Assembly (NCBI GenBank): GCA_036507695.1
Contig: DATCIR010000221.1
Coordinates: 1-42,876 of the forward strand
Direction of reading: 5' to 3'
Length of the DNA stretch: 42,876 bases
DNA from: JAKEGK01 sp036507695
GTDB lineage: Bacteria; Pseudomonadota; Gammaproteobacteria; SZUA-152
Shown piece by piece: positions 1 through 7,678 of this stretch. A program made the translations under genes and the position numbers. A model generated the notes under the pieces. That model did not search any database. It was not told the DNA's origin and saw only the letters and a list, made by a program, of their open reading frames with translations. Position 1 is the stretch's first letter; each line of letters begins with the position of its first letter.

Positions 1-875
1 TCCTTAACCGCCGTTTTCGCCTGTTCAAATTGATCGTAAGCCGGTTTGGTTTTTTTAAGGAGGGCAATTTTTTGTTGATAAAGGTCTTCATTGGATATGC
101 CCTTGCTATTGAGCTGCCGCGCAGTAGTTTTGTTGGCGTCCACCCGTTCCTGGGACGGGGGATGACTGGCAAACAGGCCTTCCAGCCAGTTGGATTGTTT
201 GCCTTCGGATAACCGAACAAAGGTTTCCTGCAACTTGATAGCGGCGGCGGGATCGTAGCCAGCTTTAGCCATGTATTTCATGCCGTAAAGATCGGACTCC
301 AGTTCGGCGTCACGGCCGTATTTCTGGCTGATTAACTGGCCGCCTAACGCGGCAGCGCCAACGATCAATTCGGCGTTGTCGCTGTCACTGGTGGCAATGC
401 CCAATCCAACCATGCCGACATTCAGCAACATGCCGCGCTCCACGCTTTTAGCGCCATGGCGTGCCGCGGCGTGCACAATTTCATGGCCCAGCACCGCGGC
501 CAGTTCCGCTTCATTATTTAATTCCAGTAATAAGCCCCGGTTTACCGCAATCTTGCCGCCGGGCAATGCCCAGGCGTTGGGCACCGGATTATTGAGTACG
601 ACAAATTCATACGGCAAACCCGGGCGGTCACTGGCCGCGGCGAGCTTTTGCCCTACTGAATTAACATAGTGGCTTAATGCGATATCGGTGACATAGCTGC
701 CGCCCTGTGATTGCTGAGTGGCCAGGTAGTTTTCCTGACCGATCGAAATTTCCTGGCTTTCCGGGAGCAATTGCAGCTCGCGTTTGCCGGTAACGGGATT
801 GGTGCCGCAGGCATTAATCAATGCAAATACAAAGATGAGAGACGCAATTTTTGAAAGTATTGATCGGTTTAGCAT
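1..875 (-). CDS. M48 family metalloprotease, lipoprotein (partial, C-terminus beyond window edge)
   Basis: The reading frame starts at an ATG whose first base is 875 and runs off the window without a stop, giving 291 codons. The N-terminus is a lipoprotein signal: basic residues, a hydrophobic stretch, then Cys23 preceded by Ile-Asn-Ala, followed by the NPVTGKR segment common in periplasmic M48 proteases. The zinc motif HEIVH lies at residues 131-135 and a downstream ELESD segment supplies the third-ligand glutamate, so the catalytic site looks intact. A 'HPPSQERVDAN' segment near residue 245 is also typical of the family. It is probably an outer-membrane-anchored periplasmic protease involved in envelope protein quality control (relatives include LoiP, YcaL and BepA), but which relative it matches cannot be settled here. 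Asn at position -2 of the lipobox is slightly unusual. An extended -10 promoter lies about 100 bases upstream. Confidence 0.9.
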   Translation of the reverse strand, partial: MLNRSILSKIASLIFVFALINACGTNPVTGKRELQLLPESQEISIGQENYLATQQSQGGSYVTDIALSHYVNSVGQKLAAASDRPGLPYEFVVLNNPVPNAWALPGGKIAVNRGLLLELNNEAELAAVLGHEIVHAAARHGAKSVERGMLLNVGMVGLGIATSDSDNAELIVGAAALGGQLISQKYGRDAELESDLYGMKYMAKAGYDPAAAIKLQETFVRLSEGKQSNWLEGLFASHPPSQERVDANKTTARQLNSKGISNEDLYQQKIALLKKTKPAYDQFEQAKTAVK

Positions 876-972
876 AGTGATTTTTTCAAGTCCAATTAGA
901 CCCGTTCAAAAAAAATTTAATGAAACAGTACAGGCTGACCGTTGGCAGTTTACCGGATAAATTCGAAAAAAG

Positions 973-981
973 AGTATAGCA
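973..981 (-). promoter_or_regulatory. Extended -10 promoter element for the M48 lipoprotein gene
   Basis: Read on the minus strand, this is TGC followed by TATACT, an extended -10 (TGn-TATAMT) element. No good -35 is present at 16-18 bases, as is common for extended -10 promoters. It would start transcription about 90 bases before the ATG at 875. The region 876-1112 otherwise holds no gene. Confidence 0.45.
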
Positions 982-1112
982 TTTCAATGGCGCATCAAAA
1001 TGACATGGCGCAATGGAAATAGCTTGAGCCGCGCGTCGCGTTGTTGGCGCCAGCCAAGAAAAAAAGATGGTCAGCTGATCAGGTCAGCCCGGGATAGGAT
1101 TTCAAGGTGGTA

Positions 1113-1721
1113 TTATGATTTTGCGGGCGCAGGTGTTGCCGGCGGTTCCGGAATGTATTCAAACAAAGTGATAACACTTTTTACACCCGTGACATTTCGC
1201 GCCACGTCCGCGGCAATTTGCCCTTCATTTTCCGTCACCAGTCCCAGTAGGTAAACCGTTTCGTTTTCCGTAACGACCTTGACGTGCTTGGCTGCCAGCT
1301 GTTTGTTGTTCGCCAGTTGCGACTTTACTTTCGACGTAAGCCAGGAGTCCCGGGACCTGGATTCAAAGTTGGTAAGATCGGCGACCACCAGTTCGTTATG
1401 CACACGGCGTACGTCGGGAATATTGCGCACAATCTCGATGACTTGTTGACGCAGCGCCTCTGAAAGCACTTCTCCGGAAACCAGTGTCACGCCATTGAAG
1501 CTGGTCACATTGACGTGAATTTTTTTGTTAATGTGTGTGTCGCCATACAAATCGTTAGTGGCCTTGGATTCTATATTTTTGTCTTTCAGGTATGTTTTGG
1601 TGTCGCGCCGGTCAGGCGTGCCTGAGCACGCGGCCAGGAAAAACAGGATTGCGATCACCACGATCCAGCGGAACATTGACGGGAAATGGCGAAATTGCGG
1701 CAGCAGGTTTTTATTGTTCAT
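1113..1721 (-). CDS. dolP: Outer-membrane BON-domain lipoprotein DolP (YraP)
   Basis: A 202-residue protein with a signal peptide and lipobox LAAC (Cys32), then two BON domains at roughly residues 45-115 and 120-190, each ending in the typical 'V..V.N.L' and 'V..V...F' strands. It ends in a Pro/Ala-rich tail. DolP binds anionic phospholipid at the division site and supports outer-membrane integrity and BAM function; that role comes from the E. coli protein. The gene follows lpoA and yraN on the same strand, the same order as E. coli yraM-yraN-yraP but without diaA in between. Its start lies 6 bases after the yraN stop. A shorter start at Met16 (first base 1676) would give a more ordinary signal peptide, and neither start has a clear Shine-Dalgarno sequence. 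Confidence 0.9.
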   Translation of the reverse strand: MNNKNLLPQFRHFPSMFRWIVVIAILFFLAACSGTPDRRDTKTYLKDKNIESKATNDLYGDTHINKKIHVNVTSFNGVTLVSGEVLSEALRQQVIEIVRNIPDVRRVHNELVVADLTNFESRSRDSWLTSKVKSQLANNKQLAAKHVKVVTENETVYLLGLVTENEGQIAADVARNVTGVKSVITLFEYIPEPPATPAPAKS

Positions 1722-1727
1722 CAGGCG

Positions 1728-2123
1728 TCAGGCTTGGATAGCATTGGGAATCCAGTTGATTTCCGGATCATGGCCGCCGGATTTTTTTCCGGTGGTAATC
1801 GATACCACATCAATACGGCAGGGAATCCGTGTATACCTGCTGTGTTGCTGCAAGTAATATTCGGCGCATTTGATTATTTTTTGCTGTTTGCGAAAATTCA
1901 CCGACTCAGCACCATCACCGTAACGAATCTGGCTCCGGCAGCGCACCTCCACAAAAACGAGCTCACGATTGTGCTGCATGATCAGATCAATTTCGCCAAG
2001 CTTGCAACGATAATTTCTTTCGAGCAAGCGCATGCCCTGTGATTGCAAAAATTGCAATGCGGTGTTTTCAGCGTGTTGGCCGATCGTGGCACTGGTATTG
2101 GCCGGTTCGGGAAATAAACTCAT
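1728..2123 (-). CDS. yraN: UPF0102 family protein YraN
   Basis: A 131-residue cytoplasmic protein. The segment GEIDLIMQ near residue 43 followed by LVFVEVR near residue 55 is the UPF0102 signature. It resembles the D...ExK core of restriction-endonuclease-like folds, although the final lysine is replaced by Arg here as in many members. Length is normal for the family (about 120-130). It starts 2 bases after the lpoA stop, so translation is probably coupled with lpoA, and it sits just before dolP. The molecular function is not established; a nuclease role in DNA processing is inferred from the fold only. Confidence 0.92.
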   Translation of the reverse strand: MSLFPEPANTSATIGQHAENTALQFLQSQGMRLLERNYRCKLGEIDLIMQHNRELVFVEVRCRSQIRYGDGAESVNFRKQQKIIKCAEYYLQQHSRYTRIPCRIDVVSITTGKKSGGHDPEINWIPNAIQA

Positions 2124-2125
2124 GG

Positions 2126-4132
2126 CTAGAATTCATCGAGGATACGGGGCTTGCCGTCGACGAACTCAGCCCACACCAGACGGCGCAGCAGTCGATTATT
2201 GACATCCAGATAGAGCAGTCCGGTTTCACCTTGAAACGACGCAAACTGATTACGGCGCAAGCGGTTTAACTCCGCTATTATATTGAACGCATCAATGCCC
2301 AGTGCATACATGCGCATATAGGCTTTACTGGAGTCCGGCCAGAGTTTCTCAATCTTCGATTTCAATTCGTTATTACTCTTGCTATGGCTCAATGTCCATG
2401 GCATGTCACTGAATTTCACGTCATTCATATCCCGGTCCATATTAGGCTGCAAGCTGCCGGTATACACATGAGAGGTGGCGTACACGGGAATCTCCGACGC
2501 ACGGTGGAAGCGTAGTTGTGGCCTTAACAGCCGCCCTTGCCGGGAAAAGGCGGCCATAAAGATCATATCCACGTCTTTGCGGCGCCGGGGTTCATACTCA
2601 AAATTCATATTCACCAGGCGTTTAAGGTCACCGGCGCGTTTTTCGCTTTCATCCAGGTTCAGCAGCTTTTTAATGGGTAAGCCATAGTCGCTTTTTTGGG
2701 CGTCATAGGTTTGATGTTCGACAACTTCCCCGCCGAGTTCCTCCCAGCGTTCCTGGAAGGCCGCGAAGATCCGCTCTCCCCAGACGGTATCGGGAATGAT
2801 TGCCGCCGCTTTGTGGTGCCCATCCAGCCAGGCGTGTTCCGCCACTTGCCGCGCCTCCTGTTCGGGAGAAAGGCTCATTTGAAAAAAATTATCGCTTGGG
2901 AGTTCCGCATTGTCCTGGTAGTTCAAGGTTAATACGGGTACGGGGAATGATTGGTTTTGCGCCAAGCTAGCCACGGAGTCCTTGTTCAACGGTCCCACGA
3001 CAAAGTCAGCGCCATCGGTTATTGCTTGTTGGTAAATTGCGGCAATTTGTTTGGCGTCCTCGCCTTCATCGTATATTTTCAATACCGGTTTGTGCGTACT
3101 ATCTTTCTGATAGTAATACGTCGCCAGGAAACCTTCCTGGATGGCTTGCGCGGCCTTGCCAAAGCGGCCCTTGAGCGGCAGGATCAGCGCGATTTGTGTT
3201 GGCCGGCCCAAGGCTTCCGGTTGCTGGCTCACAATGGTTTTGAGGATGGATAAGTTAACCGGATGATTGGGGAATTTATCCATCCACTGATCGATTTGCT
3301 GTTGCGCTTGCTGTTCATCCCCGGCTGTTTTCGCGATAGACGCCAGCGTGACCCAGCCTTGCATGGTTTTATCCAGCGATTGATTCATGAGTGAGGAAAT
3401 TTCCGAGGCGCTCAGTTCCTGCAGGTCACGTAAGATGATTTCCTGGTTCTCCAGGATTTGTTCGTCATCACTGATCAAAGTATTGAGCGACTGCCGCGCC
3501 GCAGCGGAACCGGCGTAATTCCTCGTAATGTTAAACGCATCAATCTGCTTGTTGTAAAATTCCTTTTGCAGTTCGGGGGGGGTGTTTTTAATCAGTCCGG
3601 TGATGGAATTTAATTGGGAAACCGCGGCGTCCGGATGCTGGTTTGCCAGGGACAGCTGGGCCAGCATCAATGTTTTGCGGATGTGAAAGCTGTTGTCCAG
3701 GCCGGACACGTTAATTTCATTTAATATTTGTTCCGCTTGCAGCAGGTAGTTGCCTTGTAAAAGCAGGGAGGCGATTTGCAGCTGGTACTCTTGCCGCTGC
3801 GGAGGTCCAACGCTAGCCGCCAATTCTGACAATAATAATGCCGCATCCAGATAACGGCCGAGCTTGATCAGGTCCTTCGCCGGGTTTTCGTAACGCCGCT
3901 GGGCCTCGATTTCGCTGGGGATTGTCGCGGGAATGGCCGGCGCAACACCGGGGCGCAGCACCGATGAGGGCAAACCTGCGGGGCGTTGCTCGCCAGGCGC
4001 GGCGGGTTTGCCCGGTTTGGTGGGTGCGCCGCCACAGGCGGCGCTGAGCACGGCCAGGACACTAATAATACCAGCGCGAACCGGATTGCTAAATATCAAT
4101 CGGGAATAGAACGAAGGGGTATGGTCAGTCAT
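2126..4132 (-). CDS. lpoA: LpoA, lipoprotein activator of PBP1A
   Basis: A 668-residue lipoprotein with a signal peptide ending at Cys33 (LSAAC). The N-terminal half (about 60-310) is rich in Ala/Leu/Gln helices of TPR type. The C-terminal half (about 315-655) is a periplasmic-binding-protein-like (LppC) fold, beginning with the QIALILPLKGRFGKAA segment and including GADFVVGPLNKDSV. In E. coli LpoA spans from the outer membrane to PBP1A and stimulates its transpeptidase. Length and two-domain layout match the family. A Pro/Gly/Ala-rich linker follows the lipobox (residues about 35-65). It is the first gene of the lpoA-yraN-dolP unit and is divergent from rsmI, as in E. coli. Confidence 0.95.
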   Translation of the reverse strand: MTDHTPSFYSRLIFSNPVRAGIISVLAVLSAACGGAPTKPGKPAAPGEQRPAGLPSSVLRPGVAPAIPATIPSEIEAQRRYENPAKDLIKLGRYLDAALLLSELAASVGPPQRQEYQLQIASLLLQGNYLLQAEQILNEINVSGLDNSFHIRKTLMLAQLSLANQHPDAAVSQLNSITGLIKNTPPELQKEFYNKQIDAFNITRNYAGSAAARQSLNTLISDDEQILENQEIILRDLQELSASEISSLMNQSLDKTMQGWVTLASIAKTAGDEQQAQQQIDQWMDKFPNHPVNLSILKTIVSQQPEALGRPTQIALILPLKGRFGKAAQAIQEGFLATYYYQKDSTHKPVLKIYDEGEDAKQIAAIYQQAITDGADFVVGPLNKDSVASLAQNQSFPVPVLTLNYQDNAELPSDNFFQMSLSPEQEARQVAEHAWLDGHHKAAAIIPDTVWGERIFAAFQERWEELGGEVVEHQTYDAQKSDYGLPIKKLLNLDESEKRAGDLKRLVNMNFEYEPRRRKDVDMIFMAAFSRQGRLLRPQLRFHRASEIPVYATSHVYTGSLQPNMDRDMNDVKFSDMPWTLSHSKSNNELKSKIEKLWPDSSKAYMRMYALGIDAFNIIAELNRLRRNQFASFQGETGLLYLDVNNRLLRRLVWAEFVDGKPRILDEF

Positions 4133-4250
4133 CGTGTGCGTCCATCAAATTCAGGGGTTGGGTTCAAAAAATGCCGCGCGTCACTTTGCGATACTAAGCC
4201 AACAACAAGCCAATAGATCAATTGCGGGTGTGTGGTGGCAGTCACTTGTA

Positions 4251-4278
4251 ATATTAACATTGACCGGTAGATCCTCAA
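4251..4278 (-). promoter_or_regulatory. Possible lpoA promoter
   Basis: On the minus strand TTGAGG (4273-4278) and TAATAT (4251-4256) are separated by 16 bases, an acceptable sigma-70 arrangement in the lpoA-rsmI divergent gap. The match is moderate. No comparably good candidate was seen for rsmI. Confidence 0.3.
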
Positions 4279-4296
4279 GCCATAGGCTATGGTTTC

Positions 4297-5148
4297 ATGA
4301 CAAATTCCACTCAAAATGGGCGCTTATATATCGTTGCCACGCCCATTGGCAATCTTGGGGATATGAGCTTCCGGGCGGTTGAGATATTACAACAGGTGGA
4401 TTTAATCGTTGTGGAAAATGCGCGTCATAGCGCCAAGCTGTTCCAGCATTACCAAATTACATCGCCCATTTACGTACTACATGACCACAACGAGAAAGAA
4501 AATTCCATCAAATTAATTGAAAAACTCCAACAAGGCCAGGATCTCGCGTTGATTTCCGACGCGGGCACGCCATTGATCAGCGATCCTGGCTACTGGCTCG
4601 TCAATCTCGCGATTCAACATACGCTATCCGTGGTGCCGGTTCCCGGGCCCAGTGCATCGATCTGCGCGCTATCGGTATCCGGTTTACCCAGTGACCGGTT
4701 CTGCTTTGAAGGATTTTTACCGGCGAAAACCCAAGCGCGTCAAACCCGCTTGCAACAACTGGCGCACGAAACCCGAACCCTGATTTTTTACGAGGCGCCG
4801 CATCGCATCGTGGATGCGCTGCGCGACTTGGTGGCGGTTTTCGGTCCGGAACGCCAGGGGGTTATTACGCGGGAACTCACCAAAACCTTTGAAACCATTT
4901 TGCGCGCGCCGCTGGCGGAACTCCTGGAAATCGTGGAGCGAGACGTCAATCAGCAGAAAGGTGAGTTCGTGGTATTGGTTCACGGGGCGGCGGAAAAAGT
5001 GGCGGGCGAAGAGGAGCAGGATCGCTTGCTGGGCATTTTATTGGAAGCGCTGCCGGTTAAAACCGCGGCGGCGTTAGCGTCGAAAATTACCGGCGCCAAA
5101 AAGAACCAGCTGTACGAGCGGGCGCTGGAACTAAAAAAACCGCGTTAA
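4297..5148 (+). CDS. rsmI: 16S rRNA (cytidine-1402-2'-O)-methyltransferase RsmI
   Basis: A 283-residue SAM-dependent methyltransferase of the tetrapyrrole-methylase (SPOUT-unlike) fold. Clear family motifs are YIVATPIGNLGD near residue 11, DAGTPLISDPGY near residue 88, VPVPGPSA near residue 112, EGFLPAK near residue 135 and YEAPHRI near residue 163. It 2'-O-methylates C1402 in the ribosomal decoding centre, next to the RsmH-modified base. RsmH is encoded 1.3 kb downstream in this window, so both enzymes for this nucleotide are close together. Divergent from lpoA and followed at 50 bases by rnpB, a common gammaproteobacterial order. No convincing ribosome-binding site precedes the ATG. Confidence 0.96.
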   Translation: MTNSTQNGRLYIVATPIGNLGDMSFRAVEILQQVDLIVVENARHSAKLFQHYQITSPIYVLHDHNEKENSIKLIEKLQQGQDLALISDAGTPLISDPGYWLVNLAIQHTLSVVPVPGPSASICALSVSGLPSDRFCFEGFLPAKTQARQTRLQQLAHETRTLIFYEAPHRIVDALRDLVAVFGPERQGVITRELTKTFETILRAPLAELLEIVERDVNQQKGEFVVLVHGAAEKVAGEEEQDRLLGILLEALPVKTAAALASKITGAKKNQLYERALELKKPR

Positions 5149-5162
5149 CGCCGATCAATCGC

Positions 5163-5190
5163 TTGCTTTTTGCCAGAAGGAACGTATATA
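5163..5190 (+). promoter_or_regulatory. rnpB promoter
   Basis: TTGCTT (5163-5168) and TATATA (5185-5190) with a 16-base spacer. The -10 ends 7 bases before the first paired base of the RNase P RNA at 5198, which is the right distance for a direct start of the mature or near-mature RNA. Confidence 0.6.
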
Positions 5191-5196
5191 GGAGTC

Positions 5197-5566
5197 TGGG
5201 AGTCGGCTGAACAGTCGCGCTATTCTTCGGAATAGGGAGGAAAGTCCGGGCTCCATAGGACAGGGTGCCAGGTAACCCCTGGGGGGCGTGAGCCCACGGC
5301 CAGTGCAACAGAAAACATACCGCCTAAGCGCCTTCGGGCGCCGGTAAGGGTGAAATGGTGCGGTAAGAGCGCACCGCGTCAGTGGTAACACGTGACGGCT
5401 TGGTAAACCCCACCCGGAGCAAAACCAAATAGGGGAACATTCGCTGTGCGAACGATGTGGTCCGCATCGGTTCCCGGGTAGGTTGCTTGAGATATGCGGT
5501 GACGTATATCCAGATGAATGACTGTTCTCGACAGAACCCGGCTTACAGGCCGGCTCCCTCCTTATT
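5197..5566 (+). ncRNA. rnpB: RNase P RNA, bacterial type A
   Basis: The catalytic RNA of RNase P, which matures tRNA 5' ends. Conserved blocks are seen in the expected order: GGAGGAAAGTCCGGGCTCCA near 5237, CAGGGTGCCAGGTAAC near 5260, the GGTAAGGGTGAAA and GTGCGGTAAGAGCGCACCG segment around 5342-5378, GGTAAACCCCACCCGGAGCA near 5401, AAATAGGGG near 5427 and ACAGAACCCGGCTTA near 5531. Terminal helix P1 is formed by 5198-5207 pairing with 5549-5558, with one G-U pair. The 3' side runs into a T-rich tract (5561-5572). Length of about 365 nt fits type A. Ends are estimated from helix P1. Confidence 0.95.
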
Positions 5567-5572
5567 TTTTTC
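5555..5572 (+). terminator. T-rich 3' end of rnpB
   Basis: The closing strand of helix P1 is followed at once by a run of mostly T (5564-5572). The mature terminal helix plus the U-tract could act as an intrinsic terminator. No separate hairpin was seen. Confidence 0.4.
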
Positions 5573-5891
5573 CGTCGTAACGTGGATACCAGGTAGCCGA
5601 TGTTCCACGCGAATGTTTCACAGCCCTTTTATTGATTAAATATCACGCATATCCTCCACCGGGCGGCCATTTTATGGACTATTGTTGGCCATTCCTGTCC
5701 ATGCCCGCCTCAGGCCTGCCCAAATTGAAAGCACAGGCGTCCAGTAACTTAAAGTGTTACATTAAGTTTGATATTTAACCGGCTGTATACAAGGTTATTC
5801 ACCCTCCAACTTGCTGCCTAAATCTCCGCCATCCTTTCGTAAGTCATTGTCAAAACAATAAGAAATGGCCTGATTTTTGTGGACTTTTACC
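5573..5891 (+). other. Intergenic region between rnpB and the dcw promoter, no gene seen
   Basis: About 320 bases without a credible reading frame. A short inverted repeat (CGTGGA at 5581-5586, TCCACG at 5604-5609) is present but has no T-run. The second half becomes AT-rich towards the mraZ promoter. Confidence 0.6.
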
Positions 5892-5921
5892 TTGACACTA
5901 CTACCGTTTCATTCCTATAGT
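5892..5921 (+). promoter_or_regulatory. Pmra promoter of the dcw cluster
   Basis: Consensus -35 TTGACA (5892-5897), an 18-base spacer and TATAGT -10 (5916-5921), predicting a start near 5928. It lies directly upstream of the MraZ repeats and mraZ, the same arrangement as E. coli Pmra, which drives the whole division cluster. Confidence 0.75.
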
Positions 5922-5930
5922 GTACTAATG

Positions 5931-5965
5931 TGGGGAAAAGTGGGCATTTCTGGAATTACATGGGT
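5931..5965 (+). promoter_or_regulatory. MraZ operator: four TGGRN-type repeats with 10-base period
   Basis: Repeats begin at 5931 (TGGGG), 5941 (TGGGC), 5951 (TGGAA) and 5961 (TGGGT), each followed by a 5-base spacer. MraZ of E. coli binds TGGGN direct repeats with 5-base spacers just downstream of Pmra and represses its own operon. The array here starts about 3 bases after the predicted transcription start and precedes the mraZ start codon, so autoregulation by MraZ is very likely conserved. The third repeat has an A in place of the third G. Confidence 0.8.
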
Positions 5966-5993
5966 AACGGTAACCCGTTAGGGGATGTTTTGC

Positions 5994-6446
5994 GTGTTAA
6001 GTGGGCATACTTCGATCAATTTGGATGCGAAAGGCCGGTTAGCGATACCGACCCGCTACCGTACCTACTTGAGCGAGAGCTGCGGTGGGAAGTTTTGTGC
6101 CACGGTGCATCCCGATGTCTGCCTGATGCTTTATCCGCTGCACGAGTGGGGTCCCGTGCAACGCAAAGTCATGAAGCTGTCCAACATGAATAAAAAAGCC
6201 CGTGACCTGCAGCGGCTGATCATTGGTTATGCCTCAGAACTGGATATGGACACCAATGGTCGATTGCTGCTGCCGCCCTCGCTGCGTGAGTTCGCCAAGC
6301 TGGATAAGCGCGTGGTCTTGATCGGCGTGGGTAACAAGTTTGAACTGTGGGACGAAGACCGCTGGAATCAGCGTCAAAACGAGTGGCTGGCGGACAGCGG
6401 CAACCAAAGCAGTTTGTCCGAAGAACTGGAACAATTGTCTTTATAG
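5994..6446 (+). CDS. mraZ: Transcriptional regulator MraZ
   Basis: A small AbrB-like DNA-binding protein with two SpoVT/AbrB-type repeats, seen as NLDAKGRLAIPTRYR near the N-terminus and DTNGRLLLPPSLREFA near the middle. It forms a ring-shaped oligomer and binds its own operator. I start it at GTG 5994 (150 residues): this places AGGGG (5980-5984) 9 bases upstream as the ribosome-binding site and makes the protein begin MLSGHTSINLD, in register with E. coli MFRGATLVNLD. The ATG at 5985 would abut the AGGGG with no spacing and add three residues. It ends in LSEELEQLSL, as in E. coli (LSERLQDLSL), and is the first gene of the dcw cluster. Confidence 0.94.
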   Translation: MLSGHTSINLDAKGRLAIPTRYRTYLSESCGGKFCATVHPDVCLMLYPLHEWGPVQRKVMKLSNMNKKARDLQRLIIGYASELDMDTNGRLLLPPSLREFAKLDKRVVLIGVGNKFELWDEDRWNQRQNEWLADSGNQSSLSEELEQLSL

Positions 6447-6459
6447 ACAGCGATGGCCA

Positions 6460-7392
6460 ATGACCGAATCCTACAGCCATCAGCCCGTGCTCCTGAAAGA
6501 GGTGTTAGAAGCACTTGACATAAAACCGCAGGGAAAATATGTAGACGGCACATTCGGCCGCGGTGGGCACGCCAGGGAAATTCTGCAATGCCTGGGACCA
6601 GAAGGCCGCTTGTTGGTAATGGATAAGGATCCGCAAGCTATTGAAGTGGCCAGGCAGCTATTTAATGATGACACCCGGGTCATTATTGAGAAAGGCTCGT
6701 TTGCGATGATCAAACAGAAAGTGGCCGAGCAGGCGTGGAGCGGCGCAGTCGATGGGATATTGCTCGACCTGGGAGTGTCATCGCCTCAGCTCGATGCCGC
6801 GGAGCGTGGTTTCAGTTTTCGCCGCGATGGCGTGCTGGATATGCGCATGGACACCGAGTCCGGGCGCAGTGCGGCCGAGTGGATTGCACAGGTAAAGGAA
6901 CAGGAGTTAGCAACAGTTTTGCGTGAGTACGGTGAAGAACGGTTTGCCAAGCGCATTGCGCGCGCCATTGTCAAGGCCCGGGAGACGCAACCCATTACAA
7001 CCACCAAACAACTGGCGGCGATTATCGCGCAAGCCAATCCGAAATGGGAGACCGGCAAGGATCCGGCGACCCGCAGTTTTCAGGCCATTCGTATTTTCAT
7101 CAACAATGAACTCGAGGATTTGAAGACTTGCCTGGCGCAGGTGGCCGACCTGTTAAAAACCGGCGGCCGGCTGGTGATTATCAGTTTCCATTCGTTGGAA
7201 GATCGGATTGTAAAACGTTTTATTCGCGAGCAGGCAAAAGGCGATAATTATCCACCGGGTTTGCCGGTGACGCTCGCGCAACTGAATCCGAAACTTAAAC
7301 CGCTTGGCAAAGCGATACAACCGTCGGCTGCAGAAGTGGCGGCAAATCCGCGGGCGCGCAGTTCCGTGCTGCGCGTGGCAGAAAAAATTTGA
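6460..7392 (+). CDS. rsmH: 16S rRNA (cytosine-1402-N4)-methyltransferase RsmH (MraW)
   Basis: A 310-residue class I SAM methyltransferase that N4-methylates C1402 of 16S rRNA. The start at ATG 6460 gives MTESYSHQPVLLKEVLEAL, the usual N-terminus; an upstream extension would run into mraZ. Visible motifs are YVDGTFGRGGHAREIL (SAM binding) near residue 28, DGILLDLGVSSPQLD near residue 97, RGFSFRRDGVLDMRMD near residue 113 and ISFHSLEDRIVKRF near residue 244. Length is normal (E. coli 313). It follows mraZ by 13 bases and precedes ftsL. Confidence 0.97.
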   Translation: MTESYSHQPVLLKEVLEALDIKPQGKYVDGTFGRGGHAREILQCLGPEGRLLVMDKDPQAIEVARQLFNDDTRVIIEKGSFAMIKQKVAEQAWSGAVDGILLDLGVSSPQLDAAERGFSFRRDGVLDMRMDTESGRSAAEWIAQVKEQELATVLREYGEERFAKRIARAIVKARETQPITTTKQLAAIIAQANPKWETGKDPATRSFQAIRIFINNELEDLKTCLAQVADLLKTGGRLVIISFHSLEDRIVKRFIREQAKGDNYPPGLPVTLAQLNPKLKPLGKAIQPSAAEVAANPRARSSVLRVAEKI

Positions 7393-7408
7393 GAGCAGGC
7401 AAGTAACG

Positions 7409-7678
7409 ATGGGTAAAATACAGGGTTTGTCATTAGTGCTGGTGCTGGCGGTGACGGTGTCCGCGTTTCAGGTTATTTATACCAAACACCAGAACCGGCA
7501 AGCCTTTATTGCGCTGCAAAACCTCAAACAACAGCAGGATGAAATGGAAACGGATTGGGGTAAATTGCAGTTGGAACAAGCCACGTGGGCTGCCCACGGC
7601 AGGGTGGAGAAAATTGCAAGTAACGAACTGGAGATGGTGATACCGCCCGCGGGAACAGTATCGGTGATAAAACCATGA
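7409..7678 (+). CDS. ftsL: Cell division protein FtsL
   Basis: A short bitopic inner-membrane protein (89 residues) with one membrane segment at about residues 5-22 and a periplasmic helical, coiled-coil-like part (about 30-65) rich in Gln, Glu and Leu. FtsL joins FtsB and FtsQ at the septum and activates FtsW-FtsI. Sequence conservation is low, so identity rests mainly on size, topology and its place between rsmH and ftsI. The start at ATG 7409 follows the rsmH stop by 16 bases; a longer frame from 7304 would overlap rsmH. The cytoplasmic tail is very short. It overlaps ftsI by 4 bases. Confidence 0.93.
   Translation: MGKIQGLSLVLVLAVTVSAFQVIYTKHQNRQAFIALQNLKQQQDEMETDWGKLQLEQATWAAHGRVEKIASNELEMVIPPAGTVSVIKP

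Noticed and set aside
1525..2269. Several plus-strand frames opposite dolP, yraN and lpoA
   Set aside because: They overlap well-supported minus-strand genes and show no recognisable domains.
4259..4288. A TTGACC-17-TAGGCT promoter-like pair just before rsmI
   Set aside because: The -10 is poor and would leave almost no leader before the ATG, so it was not listed as a promoter.
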